In this document: positions 36,453 to 45,284 of the stretch, piece after piece
Numbering within the stretch: the first letter of the stretch is position 1
How the letters are laid out: the number at the start of each line of letters is the position of its first letter
Assembly (NCBI GenBank): GCA_033852165.1
Contig: JAWSUZ010000030.1
Coordinates: 1-64,000, forward strand
Direction: 5' to 3'
DNA: 64,000 bases
Origin: Agarilytica sp033852165
GTDB taxonomy: Bacteria; Pseudomonadota; Gammaproteobacteria; Pseudomonadales; Cellvibrionaceae
Made by a program: the position numbers and the translations under genes
The notes under the pieces: model-generated
What the model was told of the DNA's origin: nothing
What the model saw: only the letters and a program-made list of their open reading frames with translations
Databases searched by the model: none

Positions 36453-36680
36453 CAGTATGAGCCTTCATTAAGCATCAATAGATCTGAGCCCAGCCATTTC
36501 GCTCGCGGGATTACCCAGCATTGCACGTATTTTAGCGCTACGCTATCGTTGTAAACAAGCCTAGAGAGGGCCTACGAACAATATGTAAATATTAGAATTA
36601 GAAGCAGTCCCCCCGCCTCCGATAGAAAGCCTAACGTAGAACTTTAAGGCTTAGAACCTAAACCCAATCAACCAAAAGGG

Positions 36681-38609
36681 CTATGAGCCACAAGGTCCTG
36701 GGGTTGTTTCACCGCTAGGCGTCGTACAGTTTCCATTTTGCGTCATGCTTCCCTTTTCGAACATGCCTTCATAGCGGCTACCATCGGCACTGACATAAAC
36801 CCCTTTTCCATGAAACTTACCGTCAGTGTATCCACCTTCATAAACCGCACCGTTTGGCCATGCCATCGTACCAATACCGTGCTCTAAACCTGCTCGGTAC
36901 CCGCCTTGGTATATCGCACCAGAGGAGTATTCCATGGTTCCTTCACCATGGCGCTCGCCAGCGACCCAATTCCCCTCGTAACGGTTTCCCGCCGCCCACG
37001 TGTAAACGCCCTGGCCTTCGCGCTTGCCGTTTAAGCACTCGCCTTTATAGCGACTGCCATCAGCCGTCTTCATAGAGCAAGTTTCGCGATGGGACATTCC
37101 AGGCGGAATCGCACTAATCGGGACCGGGTCATCCGAAGCCCCAAAATTCAAATCAAAAACTATCGTCGAAACATAGATGCATACCACAATGATCAGCCAT
37201 GCAAATACAACCATTGGGACCACATAAATTAACTTGGTTGTCAGGGTCAAAGGCAGCTTTGTGACAGGTAAAGCAGTTTTAGATTCCAATGCTCGCTGAA
37301 TTCGGGCTGCTTTATCGGCTATGGTTTCAGCTCGCGACGAGGCGAGTATTTCAGGATCTATCGTTGGCATCTGATCATTGTCAGCAGCCCCAGACAAAAC
37401 CTCCCTAGCAATTGATACTACTGGCTCGGCGTCGGCATCGGCATCGGCATCACAAGATGCTGTCGCCTCTTCCGGCTCCGCTAAAGTAAGCTCGTCGCCT
37501 ATATCCCTGCTATCTGCCGCAGTGAGTAAGTCTTCACTTGTCAGATCACTTGAAATAGCATCCAATTCATCGAGCATACCTTCGGGCGAAAAACCCTCAA
37601 GATCTTCAACTTCCAGCTCCAAGACAATATCTTCTGATTCAACGGAAGTATCTTCAGGCGCAGCGACAACATCATCTGGTTCAGCGACAGCATCTTCTGG
37701 CGCAGCAACAGTATCATCCAGCTCAACGGATTTACTTTCTGCATGCTCTTCGGTCGCTTCAAGTGAAGCGATGTTCAACTCATCCAAAACCGCTAACCCT
37801 GCACCCTGGATTACGGCAACACTTTCTAAATCAGCTTCATCATCATGTATATGGTGGCTAAGTGTTCGACCAACATTGGATGAAACATTAAAGGGGGCAA
37901 TCGGCTCCGCATCCAGTGTACGCATACGGTTGCTCGGTGAACGGTAACCCACCTGAACTACTCCGCCCTGCTCCATCGGCTCAGATAGCTCCAGACGAAT
38001 TTCGGAGCTGCCATCGATAGTCGAGTTAATGTACTTCGCACTGGCAATTTTAAGCCAACGGTCTTCGAGTTCAGCGCGAAAGTCGCTGACTTCCAGCGGT
38101 ACAGTCGTATCTAGACCATCATTGATGTAAAGCTGAATTCGGTATTCACTGGCAGAACGGATATTAGCCTCAATCGTTTTAGCTGTAACCGTTTGTGGCA
38201 AGCCCTGCGCACCCGACTCCAATTGACTGGTTGATCGCAGTGCAGGGTCAAGTGACTCTATGGGCTCGGGTAAGATTTCTTCATCAAAGGCTTCAATCGC
38301 ATCGCCCGTTTCTTCTATGCACATCAGCCATTGGGTAGGCCGATATTGGACAACAAACGAAGATTCTGACGACAGGGGCGTTTCTAATAAAAGGACCACG
38401 ACAGCCTGCGTCCCATCCAACTGCAAATCCAATGAGGCGACCCCCACACGACGGCCTTCGGTAATAACAGAAAGATCAGACGGCAACGGGGGAAGATCAG
38501 GGTCAATATTGACGCTGAATACTAAGTACAAACGGTCGTTATCGAGGTAAGACGCCGCGATGTAACCACTTAAGTCTTCGGATTCTTGCATGCTCGGGGC
38601 AATTGCCAT
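36681..38609 (-). CDS. Single-pass membrane protein with MORN repeats and SwmB-like domains
   Basis: The 642 aa protein has an unusual architecture. Two beta-rich segments at about 10-115 and 150-245 resemble SwmB-like domains (LYLVFSVNIDPDLPPLP and later EIRLELSEPMEQGGVVQVGY). An acidic low-complexity region (about 265-400) follows with repeats of the type VAAPEDAVAEPDDV and an ADADADA run. A hydrophobic segment (about 470-500, IYVVPMVVFAWLIIVVCIYV) is the only membrane span. The C-terminus carries five MORN repeats (about 525-630; e.g. GNRYEGNWVAGERHGEGTMEY). There is no signal peptide. MORN repeats bind membranes or partners in other systems; the function here is unknown. Confidence 0.83.
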   Translation of the reverse strand: MAIAPSMQESEDLSGYIAASYLDNDRLYLVFSVNIDPDLPPLPSDLSVITEGRRVGVASLDLQLDGTQAVVVLLLETPLSSESSFVVQYRPTQWLMCIEETGDAIEAFDEEILPEPIESLDPALRSTSQLESGAQGLPQTVTAKTIEANIRSASEYRIQLYINDGLDTTVPLEVSDFRAELEDRWLKIASAKYINSTIDGSSEIRLELSEPMEQGGVVQVGYRSPSNRMRTLDAEPIAPFNVSSNVGRTLSHHIHDDEADLESVAVIQGAGLAVLDELNIASLEATEEHAESKSVELDDTVAAPEDAVAEPDDVVAAPEDTSVESEDIVLELEVEDLEGFSPEGMLDELDAISSDLTSEDLLTAADSRDIGDELTLAEPEEATASCDADADADAEPVVSIAREVLSGAADNDQMPTIDPEILASSRAETIADKAARIQRALESKTALPVTKLPLTLTTKLIYVVPMVVFAWLIIVVCIYVSTIVFDLNFGASDDPVPISAIPPGMSHRETCSMKTADGSRYKGECLNGKREGQGVYTWAAGNRYEGNWVAGERHGEGTMEYSSGAIYQGGYRAGLEHGIGTMAWPNGAVYEGGYTDGKFHGKGVYVSADGSRYEGMFEKGSMTQNGNCTTPSGETTPGPCGS

Positions 38610-39179
38610 GTATTCTCATCACCTACATTAACTATATACAAGTTATGCGGTGCCACTTAAAAATCAAACAATTCTTTTATTATCAACGGAGAAATTGGTT
38701 AAAAATCAAGAATAGAAGTGAAAACCAACAACATAGTACGCGTAAGCTTTCCTCAGGCGCGATAAAACAGCCCCCACTCCCTATATTCCCCACAATCTAG
38801 GCCCAGAATAACAAAATTACACATTCATAATAAGAAAAAATTAAGTATCTATCTAAACATGATAAGAATTAACGAAAATACGGGAGAGAAGAAACGAGAC
38901 TCGGACTGAAAAAGTCCTCGCCTTACATAACGGCGCCTAAATATATAGCTATCGACCAAGACCAACTTTATGCCCCCAACAAACAGGCGCCTACTTCGAT
39001 CGAATTTAAAACGCTAGATTTACACCCTTTGATATCGTTGTTTGAAATGACCCGACAGCAAGGTCTAGTAATTTAAATCTGACATTATAAAAGCGTCCTC
39101 GCTACGATTTTGTTAGCATCTGATCACACATTCGTCGCCAATATTTCCTTTTAGGCATGATCATCCCGAAGCTAGCGGC
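38610..39179. other. AT-rich intergenic region
   Basis: About 570 bp between two minus-strand genes. It holds the promoter of the MORN-repeat gene and the end of the protease operon. I see no gene, repeat or clear terminator. Confidence 0.45.
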
Positions 39180-40721
39180 TTAATATGCGTACCGAGTATC
39201 CTGGCCAATCGCTCTAAAATCACTTAAACCGATTTTTTCGCCCGCAATGATGGATTCCAAGGAGCGGTTTTTCTTATACTGGGAGAGTAAACGTGACGAA
39301 ATATCACCTATTATATTTTCACAAGGGTATATGTTGACCTTGATAGGGACGCCTCGATTCGCTAAACGGAAATTACCGATTATTTTTTCATCAGGCGAAC
39401 AATGCTCCAACATAATAAATGCCCGCTCGCCCAATAAATCGATCACTTCATCCAAGTCGATCGCGGTAGAACGCAGGTATTTCTCATCACTACCTGCAAG
39501 CATCAAATAGTACTTTTCCCCATAGCGCTTATGGTGAAAACGTTTCACAGGCCCCGAAAAGAAAAATACCGGACTTAGGCTATCGTCGTCTTCAGCATCC
39601 AAAGCCAACAACTCTATCGTTTTTAGAATTTCCTGGCGAGAGACCTGGCCCTGATTCAGATATATCAGATTATTGTAACGTTTAGAAAGGTTTTGGTTTA
39701 ATTGAGATAATGCTGAACCCGCATCCAAGTACAACCCTTTCCCTGTCGAGTAGGGTGAGCTAACGGCTATTAAATGCGTAGACTCAACGACCTTTCGCTT
39801 AATTTTAATATAACGCGTAATTTCTTTTTGTTCGACATTGGATATGTCTATACGAATTATATTACCGCCCTTGCGCAAGGGCACAGGTATAGACTCGCTA
39901 TAATTTTTAACCGTCATATAGCTAAAATCAATTTTATCCAGAACATTATTATCTTGATCAGAAATCGTAATCATCGATAGACCGTACGCATCAATCGCTG
40001 ACAGTTGGAGTTCAAATGTATTGGCCCGCGTAACAAATGAGTCACCACCTCCGGATGTATTCGAAACGTTTGTGTCATTAACAGAAATCACGATTGAAGG
40101 TGCAGACTTTTCATCCAGCTGTTTTGTATTACGCGAACCGCTACGGGATTTCACTACTTTTCGAATACTCCTAAGATCAGAATAGAGCACATAATCGAAA
40201 TCAATATTTTTGACGTTAAAACCGCTGTCTGACTGATACCGCTTCGAGAGTCGCCAGTATTTATATGGGTCTTCAGCGTCAAAGCAGGAAATTTTTAAGC
40301 CGACATTACGGTATTTGATTTTATTGGATCGGCTTACACTCGACTCGACATCAAAGACCGATACAATCAAAACCGCCTGCGCATCAAAATGTTTCGCTAC
40401 TTTGCTGTGATTGTACGGCTTTGAAAACCCCTCTTTCGCCAATAAATCCGGCGATAGATAACGAGGCCTCACCGAAAACACTCGTTTAAACTGGGAGCGA
40501 ATAGATGAAACCAATTGCCTCTTCCCTTTCTCGTCAATCCCTTCTCCTTTTTCCGCTGTCACTGGCAGTAATATAACTTTCTGATTTTTATAGTCTCCCA
40601 TATCAATACCATTGAAGTCATACCACAGTGGTGTTTGACCTATATAAATTGAACATGCGTTTATACAAGAAAGTATCGCTAACAATCCGATTATGTTGAT
40701 TTGTCTTATCATCTTTTTCAT
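39180..40721 (-). CDS. Lipoprotein with C-terminal degenerate caspase-like domain
   Basis: ATG 40721 overlaps the caspase stop codon in an ATGA junction. The lipobox is SCINACS, so the 513 aa product is a lipoprotein. Residues about 30-150 resemble a periplasmic domain of LPP20/GNA1162 look (VILLPVTAEKGEG, then AVLIVSVFDVES). Residues about 320-480 follow the caspase (C14) order of strands: LIAVSSPYSTGKG, VFFFSGPVKRFHH where YFSGHG is expected, and AFIMLEHCSPDE where FDSCFSG is expected. The catalytic His is displaced and the Cys is kept in an altered motif. I infer a pseudo-protease that may bind or regulate the neighbouring active caspase. Confidence 0.72.
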   Translation of the reverse strand: MKKMIRQINIIGLLAILSCINACSIYIGQTPLWYDFNGIDMGDYKNQKVILLPVTAEKGEGIDEKGKRQLVSSIRSQFKRVFSVRPRYLSPDLLAKEGFSKPYNHSKVAKHFDAQAVLIVSVFDVESSVSRSNKIKYRNVGLKISCFDAEDPYKYWRLSKRYQSDSGFNVKNIDFDYVLYSDLRSIRKVVKSRSGSRNTKQLDEKSAPSIVISVNDTNVSNTSGGGDSFVTRANTFELQLSAIDAYGLSMITISDQDNNVLDKIDFSYMTVKNYSESIPVPLRKGGNIIRIDISNVEQKEITRYIKIKRKVVESTHLIAVSSPYSTGKGLYLDAGSALSQLNQNLSKRYNNLIYLNQGQVSRQEILKTIELLALDAEDDDSLSPVFFFSGPVKRFHHKRYGEKYYLMLAGSDEKYLRSTAIDLDEVIDLLGERAFIMLEHCSPDEKIIGNFRLANRGVPIKVNIYPCENIIGDISSRLLSQYKKNRSLESIIAGEKIGLSDFRAIGQDTRYAY

Positions 40722-41905
40722 GGCTCTGGTGACCACAAACCTACCGCGAGAATATCATCGTTCCCGACAGTATTCGGTTTTTGTATATCGCCATGCTCCG
40801 CCTCAATTTTTTCCTGAATATAATCTTTGATATCGCTATAACGCATTCGACTTCGTCCTTCCGTAAAATCGACGTCCTCGATACTTTTCAGTAAAAAATG
40901 TGTGAATAGGCCATGTCCATATCGCTCTAATTCGTAACTCACTTCACTGCTCGATGATGATGAAAACCACAATACGTTATCAGGGATGTCTGTTATTGAA
41001 CTAGTATGAGCCATTGCGAGTCTTGTTTTTCTATCAACAGGCAAGTATTTTTCATGCAGGTCGGGCTGAACCGTAAATTCTTCAAATGAACCGCGACCAC
41101 TAAAGCAGGAATCAAAAATAAAAATCTTATTCTTCGCTGGAGCGTCCTGAAGAATATCTAAAGTATTTGTATGCGACAACATGGTTGATCGCGCTAGGCG
41201 CTGATCCCCATCATACGGCACCAGAAAAGCTCTAATTCTCGAACCCCACGCCTTAACCATGCCATGACCGGAAAAGTAAATAATCAACGAACCTTCTGAC
41301 GATATTTTTGATGCCGCGACTTCCATAGCTCGCTCGATGGCATTCTTCGTCGCATTTTCATCCGTGAGAAATTCGTAGGACAAACGACGGCCAGCCTTTT
41401 CTGCGCCTATTTTTAGAATCTCAACAAAGTCCTTTGCATCTTGAACGGCGTAGTTGAGTGTATTTTCGATTCGGCTGTATTCATTAATGCCAATAACCAC
41501 AGCCCGAACCCCGGAGTCGCCACCAATTAACGCGACTTCATCCATTGCCTCACAACCATCTAGGCCATTTACCCGCACAGCAATATGGTTGCGGTTCAAC
41601 GGAACAATAACATTAGCTTTCGAAAAATCAGGGCCAATCGAAACTTCCAAACGGTATCGACTGCCACCACCGATATTCACCAAACGGCTTTTCGCGATGA
41701 TTTGAGATTCTTCACCATTCACTAAAATACTAACGGATTCAAAATCGTTTTGATTGGGGTAAATGGTGGCAGTAAAGGGCTGAGTATAATCAATTCGGTA
41801 ATTTAAATGAAATGCATCACCAATGGCGACCGTCGGCGGTATTACGCACTGAGCATGAACTTTCATTGCGACTACCGAAATGAAAAACAGGATGGTTTTA
41901 ATCAT
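40718..41905 (-). CDS. Exported caspase-family (peptidase C14) protease
   Basis: A 395 aa protein with a signal peptide (cut near VHA-QC) and an N-terminal beta domain (about 20-125). The C14 domain runs from about 131 to 370. The catalytic dyad is H214 in IIYFSGHG and C267 in FIFDSCFSGRG, with the canonical Asp 265. VVIGINEY at the domain start and ALNYAVQDAKDF-like spacing are typical of bacterial caspase homologues. Many such proteins prefer Arg/Lys at P1, as metacaspases do. Export is notable, because most characterised bacterial caspase homologues act in the cytoplasm. GAGG lies 8 bases before the ATG. The gene is third in a four-gene operon. Confidence 0.9.
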   Translation of the reverse strand: MIKTILFFISVVAMKVHAQCVIPPTVAIGDAFHLNYRIDYTQPFTATIYPNQNDFESVSILVNGEESQIIAKSRLVNIGGGSRYRLEVSIGPDFSKANVIVPLNRNHIAVRVNGLDGCEAMDEVALIGGDSGVRAVVIGINEYSRIENTLNYAVQDAKDFVEILKIGAEKAGRRLSYEFLTDENATKNAIERAMEVAASKISSEGSLIIYFSGHGMVKAWGSRIRAFLVPYDGDQRLARSTMLSHTNTLDILQDAPAKNKIFIFDSCFSGRGSFEEFTVQPDLHEKYLPVDRKTRLAMAHTSSITDIPDNVLWFSSSSSSEVSYELERYGHGLFTHFLLKSIEDVDFTEGRSRMRYSDIKDYIQEKIEAEHGDIQKPNTVGNDDILAVGLWSPEP

Positions 41906-41915
41906 ATGGAATACC

Positions 41916-43586
41916 TCAACCTTCTAGATCAGCCAGTGCAGTTTGGGCGGAGCTGATCCAATCCCGAAATGCGTGAATACTGGTGTAAACCCCAGAAAAA
42001 CTTGGATGAGCACAACCAATCCCAAAGCTCACCACTCCCGCTAAAAAATTCTGCTTACTCTCACCCGCTCCACGCACAAAGGCACCACCACCACTATCGC
42101 CTTGGCATGCATCCTGCGGTTTATCGCCGTCTTTATAGGCGCAGAACATATTGTCTGTCACCTTTAAACGTGTCCGTGAATAATTGTGTTTACATCCATA
42201 AGCACTTTCGAGATCAAGATACACTTCAAGCAAGGATTCGCCTCCCCGCCCACCTACCTCACGGGCGCCCCAGCCCATGACGTTTATCGTATCGTTGAGC
42301 GTTACTGAACGTGACAACAGGTCAATCGATAAATTTCCTAGCCCTAGCGACTCGGTACTTTCTTCTAATGTAATGAGTGCAATGTCAGAATCAAACGGCG
42401 CCAGTTTTTTGTAGTCGATATGCCGCCAAACACTTTGAATTTTTATTGCTCGCCCGCCGGAACCATTGATAGTTTGTCTGCCTGCAATAACATAGTGGGT
42501 AGAGCTGATGTTGCAATGAGCGGCGGTAATAAGGTGACGATCAGAAATAAAGGTAGCTGCACAGAACTGTGAAAATGTTCCGTTATTATTTTTTCGAACC
42601 ACTGCGCCTAGGTAAGATGGATCTTTATCCGCCGCTAATGCATCCCCTCCAACAGGCCTTATATTTATATTTCCGTTTTGATCCAGCCCATGATAAACAA
42701 TATCATCTGTATATTCCTGAGCCAGAACAGACCCTGAACGCCCGTTTGAAACGAGCAGGGCGATGCCCGCCTTCGACACGTCGCTCTTGTATGTAAATGC
42801 AATCGAGTTTCCTTCTGCGTCTTTTAGAAAGATTTTCTCACTATTTGATTTTCTCTTTTTTCTAGGCAGATACCCTCGAGCGAACACCCCAGCGTCATCG
42901 GCATCATTTAAAAAGAAGGATAGTTTTTGAGACGGGCAAAAAGGACTGCCCAACTGAGATACGTTAACTGGTTCACCACCTTCATAACGAATATTGAGCA
43001 CATCTACTTTAGCTTTTAAATTCGGAATAGAGGCGATAAGTAATTGAGCCACGCTGTTTTTTATCTGTGTTTGTGCAAGTGAGGCCAAACCTAGAGCCTC
43101 CAAAGCATGAAAGGTCTCTTCCTCCTCAAGTCCATTAGTTTCTGATTCAGGGATGCCATCATTCATATTTACACCATGAACACGGTCAAACAAATCCGAC
43201 ACCTCAACCCTCTGCTCCATGCTCAGGTCGGAGTCGGCGCTAAATGAAAACGCCAGATCCTCCGGCGCATCACTTATTTCCATCGCCAATATTCGCACAT
43301 TGATTTGCAGGGTTTTGCTTCCTAAATCGAGAACATCAATAACCTCAATTTTTGACTCAATCGAATACGAAGATTTCAGAATATAACCCGCATCAGAGGA
43401 GCTTCCCTCATCACATATCGGTATATTCACCATAAAATGTGACGCGTATTTTTTCTCGTTTATCGCGCCCACTAAGGCTTTTACTTTATCCGCAGGGCCA
43501 TCCATAAAGGGTATTGCTAAACCATCGTCACAAGTAAAGGACAGCAGAGAAAACAAAAACAATGGCGATAGGCTCTTAATCTTCAT
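41916..43586 (-). CDS. Secreted trypsin-like serine protease (S1) with a long propeptide
   Basis: The 556 aa protein has a signal peptide and about 285 residues of unknown N-terminal region before the S1 domain. The catalytic triad is H357 (LITAAHC), D401 (DSDIALI) and S498 (CQGDSGGG). The zymogen site reads R310-PVGG, in place of the usual R-IVGG, followed by YLGAVV. The final strand GVYTSIHAFRDWI is typical. So the enzyme is probably stored as a zymogen activated by cleavage after Arg310, a specificity shared by trypsin itself and by metacaspase-like enzymes. It ends 10 bp before the caspase gene. Confidence 0.92.
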   Translation of the reverse strand: MKIKSLSPLFLFSLLSFTCDDGLAIPFMDGPADKVKALVGAINEKKYASHFMVNIPICDEGSSSDAGYILKSSYSIESKIEVIDVLDLGSKTLQINVRILAMEISDAPEDLAFSFSADSDLSMEQRVEVSDLFDRVHGVNMNDGIPESETNGLEEEETFHALEALGLASLAQTQIKNSVAQLLIASIPNLKAKVDVLNIRYEGGEPVNVSQLGSPFCPSQKLSFFLNDADDAGVFARGYLPRKKRKSNSEKIFLKDAEGNSIAFTYKSDVSKAGIALLVSNGRSGSVLAQEYTDDIVYHGLDQNGNINIRPVGGDALAADKDPSYLGAVVRKNNNGTFSQFCAATFISDRHLITAAHCNISSTHYVIAGRQTINGSGGRAIKIQSVWRHIDYKKLAPFDSDIALITLEESTESLGLGNLSIDLLSRSVTLNDTINVMGWGAREVGGRGGESLLEVYLDLESAYGCKHNYSRTRLKVTDNMFCAYKDGDKPQDACQGDSGGGAFVRGAGESKQNFLAGVVSFGIGCAHPSFSGVYTSIHAFRDWISSAQTALADLEG

Positions 43587-43607
43587 ATCTTGTAAAACCC
43601 GGTTAAA

Positions 43608-44999
43608 TTACAGAAAGCGCTCTAAAAACTTGGTTAAATTGATATCTGAAAAACCAACGGTATCAGGAGGCACCTTGGTAAACTTAACCGTCACGGGAGT
43701 TTCTTTGGTTGTTCCGCCTTGCTGAGTCACAGTTTTTAAAACCGACATTTTTTGCTTCAAGATTGTTTTCGATGTTTGAATGGCCTGATCTTTATTGGCA
43801 AGAATTTCAGCATCAATCAAACTGTTGGTTTTTTGTTGCAGGTAATCCGAAACCGACATACCTAAGACATCCGGCAATTCGTCTAAACCACCCCTGGCGA
43901 CAATGGCATATTCACTATCTGTAAGGCTTTTCATAACAATGGAAGGAACCGAGGCATAAAGGGTAGTTTCACCTCGGCGTGTAACCGTATTTTGAAAGTA
44001 AATAGTACTTCCATAAGTGACTTCGATCACGTCACGCTGAATCGCCATTTCGGTATCTTTGGTAAAGGGAATTCCCATCAACCGCCCTTCGGCGTTGACG
44101 AATACCAAAGAAGAATAAGTTTCTTTATATACGCCTCTCACTGGTGCCGCTTGCAGTAATGGAAGTGTTCTAGCTCCAAGGCTCTTTTCCCCACCCTCTC
44201 CACTGCGGCTCCCATCATTCACCAATGCAGATGGGTCTTCAGCTTCCAAGGCCAAGATTATGGGATCTTCAGCCTGGGTCAACTGATAGTCACGCCATGC
44301 CATGATTTTTTCGCGCTCGGCTAAACAAGTGTTATCTCCACAGGCTAGACTGGCTTCCCAAAGCGCAATGTCGACAAGCTGGTTAATACCTTGATCAATA
44401 TGAGATCGATACACGCCGTCATTCACCAACCACTGCCGAATATAAAAGGCATTAAAATTGATATCTTCGACCGACATGGTGCCACTGAATAATTCGCGAC
44501 ACCCAGAGGTCACATCAGCAGTATCCGGAGACGACAAACGCCGCTTGAGATAAATACCTGTAATACGTGGCCATCCATTTGTTTTATTAACCGCGCCGAC
44601 GCCGCTTACCGCATCGCTCCAACTTTTATACCCAAACACAACCTCCATCGAATATACGCACAACTGCCGATACCTTTTACCTTTCTTATCTCGGATTTTT
44701 ATATTGGGCTTTCCGAGTTTTTTCAGTTTGTTATCCGTTGCGATGTAATCTTTATCACCCAATTTTTCCATAATAAGGTAGGCATCTATGTGAGCGCGAC
44801 TGGTAATTAACGTGTCATCAACTTGCTGTCCAATTAACTCAGCATTCGCGATTCTCGTCACTTTTGGTGGCGGAAAGAAAAAGTCTTTAATCGCGCTGTA
44901 GATCCAAAACGCGGTCAACAAGACAATGACAATCGCAGCAAAGTAGAGCGTATTGAGAACATGGGTGAGGGTAAGTTTAAACTTTGTAGAATCCGGCAT
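43608..44999 (-). CDS. Membrane-anchored protein of unknown function, first gene of the protease operon
   Basis: A 463 aa protein with one N-terminal transmembrane segment (about 15-35, NTLYFAAIVIVLLTAFWIY) followed by FFFPPPK and a large, probably periplasmic part. I recognise no domain. Residues about 330-400 (beta-rich, GRLMGIPF...TIYFQNTVTRRGETTLYASVP) and a C-terminal Lys-rich coiled segment are visible; a pair of Cys near 215-220 (ACGDNTC) may be disulfide-bonded. It starts the operon, 21 bp before the trypsin gene. Three GGCTCTTT-type direct repeats lie upstream at 45019, 45045 and 45058. I suggest a scaffold or anchor for the proteases. Confidence 0.75.
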   Translation of the reverse strand: MPDSTKFKLTLTHVLNTLYFAAIVIVLLTAFWIYSAIKDFFFPPPKVTRIANAELIGQQVDDTLITSRAHIDAYLIMEKLGDKDYIATDNKLKKLGKPNIKIRDKKGKRYRQLCVYSMEVVFGYKSWSDAVSGVGAVNKTNGWPRITGIYLKRRLSSPDTADVTSGCRELFSGTMSVEDINFNAFYIRQWLVNDGVYRSHIDQGINQLVDIALWEASLACGDNTCLAEREKIMAWRDYQLTQAEDPIILALEAEDPSALVNDGSRSGEGGEKSLGARTLPLLQAAPVRGVYKETYSSLVFVNAEGRLMGIPFTKDTEMAIQRDVIEVTYGSTIYFQNTVTRRGETTLYASVPSIVMKSLTDSEYAIVARGGLDELPDVLGMSVSDYLQQKTNSLIDAEILANKDQAIQTSKTILKQKMSVLKTVTQQGGTTKETPVTVKFTKVPPDTVGFSDINLTKFLERFL

Positions 45000-45107
45000 T
45001 ACACTTCTCTTTTATAGTGGCTCTTTATTGTTGTTCTTTTTAATGGCTCTCTTTGACGGCTCTTTGTGATACCCCATGTTAAATTGGCAGGGCTTCCGTT
45101 AAGGCTC

Positions 45108-45183
45108 ATTAGTACCCGTCCATAACCTGGGGGGAGGGTAAAATTCGCCCTCACTACGACCCGATTTATGGACGGGCACTAAT
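45108..45183. repeat. GCCCGTCCATAA-ended inverted repeat, 76 bp copy
   Basis: The 18 bp ends (ATTAGTACCCGTCCATAA at 45108-45125 and the complement of ATTAGTGCCCGTCCATAA at 45166-45183) match at 17 of 18 positions. The inner right part (about 45140-45180) matches 62848-62902, so this belongs to a dispersed family. It lies between the NlpC/P60-like gene and the protease operon. Confidence 0.8.
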
Positions 45184-45284
45184 TATTTTGGCTGCACGCC
45201 CTGAGTCTTAGCTTGGCAGGATTGGAACTTGCACCACCAAAAGAGATTATAGCGTCAATTTAGACTAACAATTAACGCATTAAG

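Noticed and set aside
37430..37452. CGGCAT tandem repeat as an intergenic microsatellite
   Set aside because: It lies inside the MORN protein gene and encodes an Asp-Ala run in frame.
37378..37947. 189-codon Ser-rich plus-strand frame
   Set aside because: It is the antisense of the acidic repeat region of the MORN protein gene.
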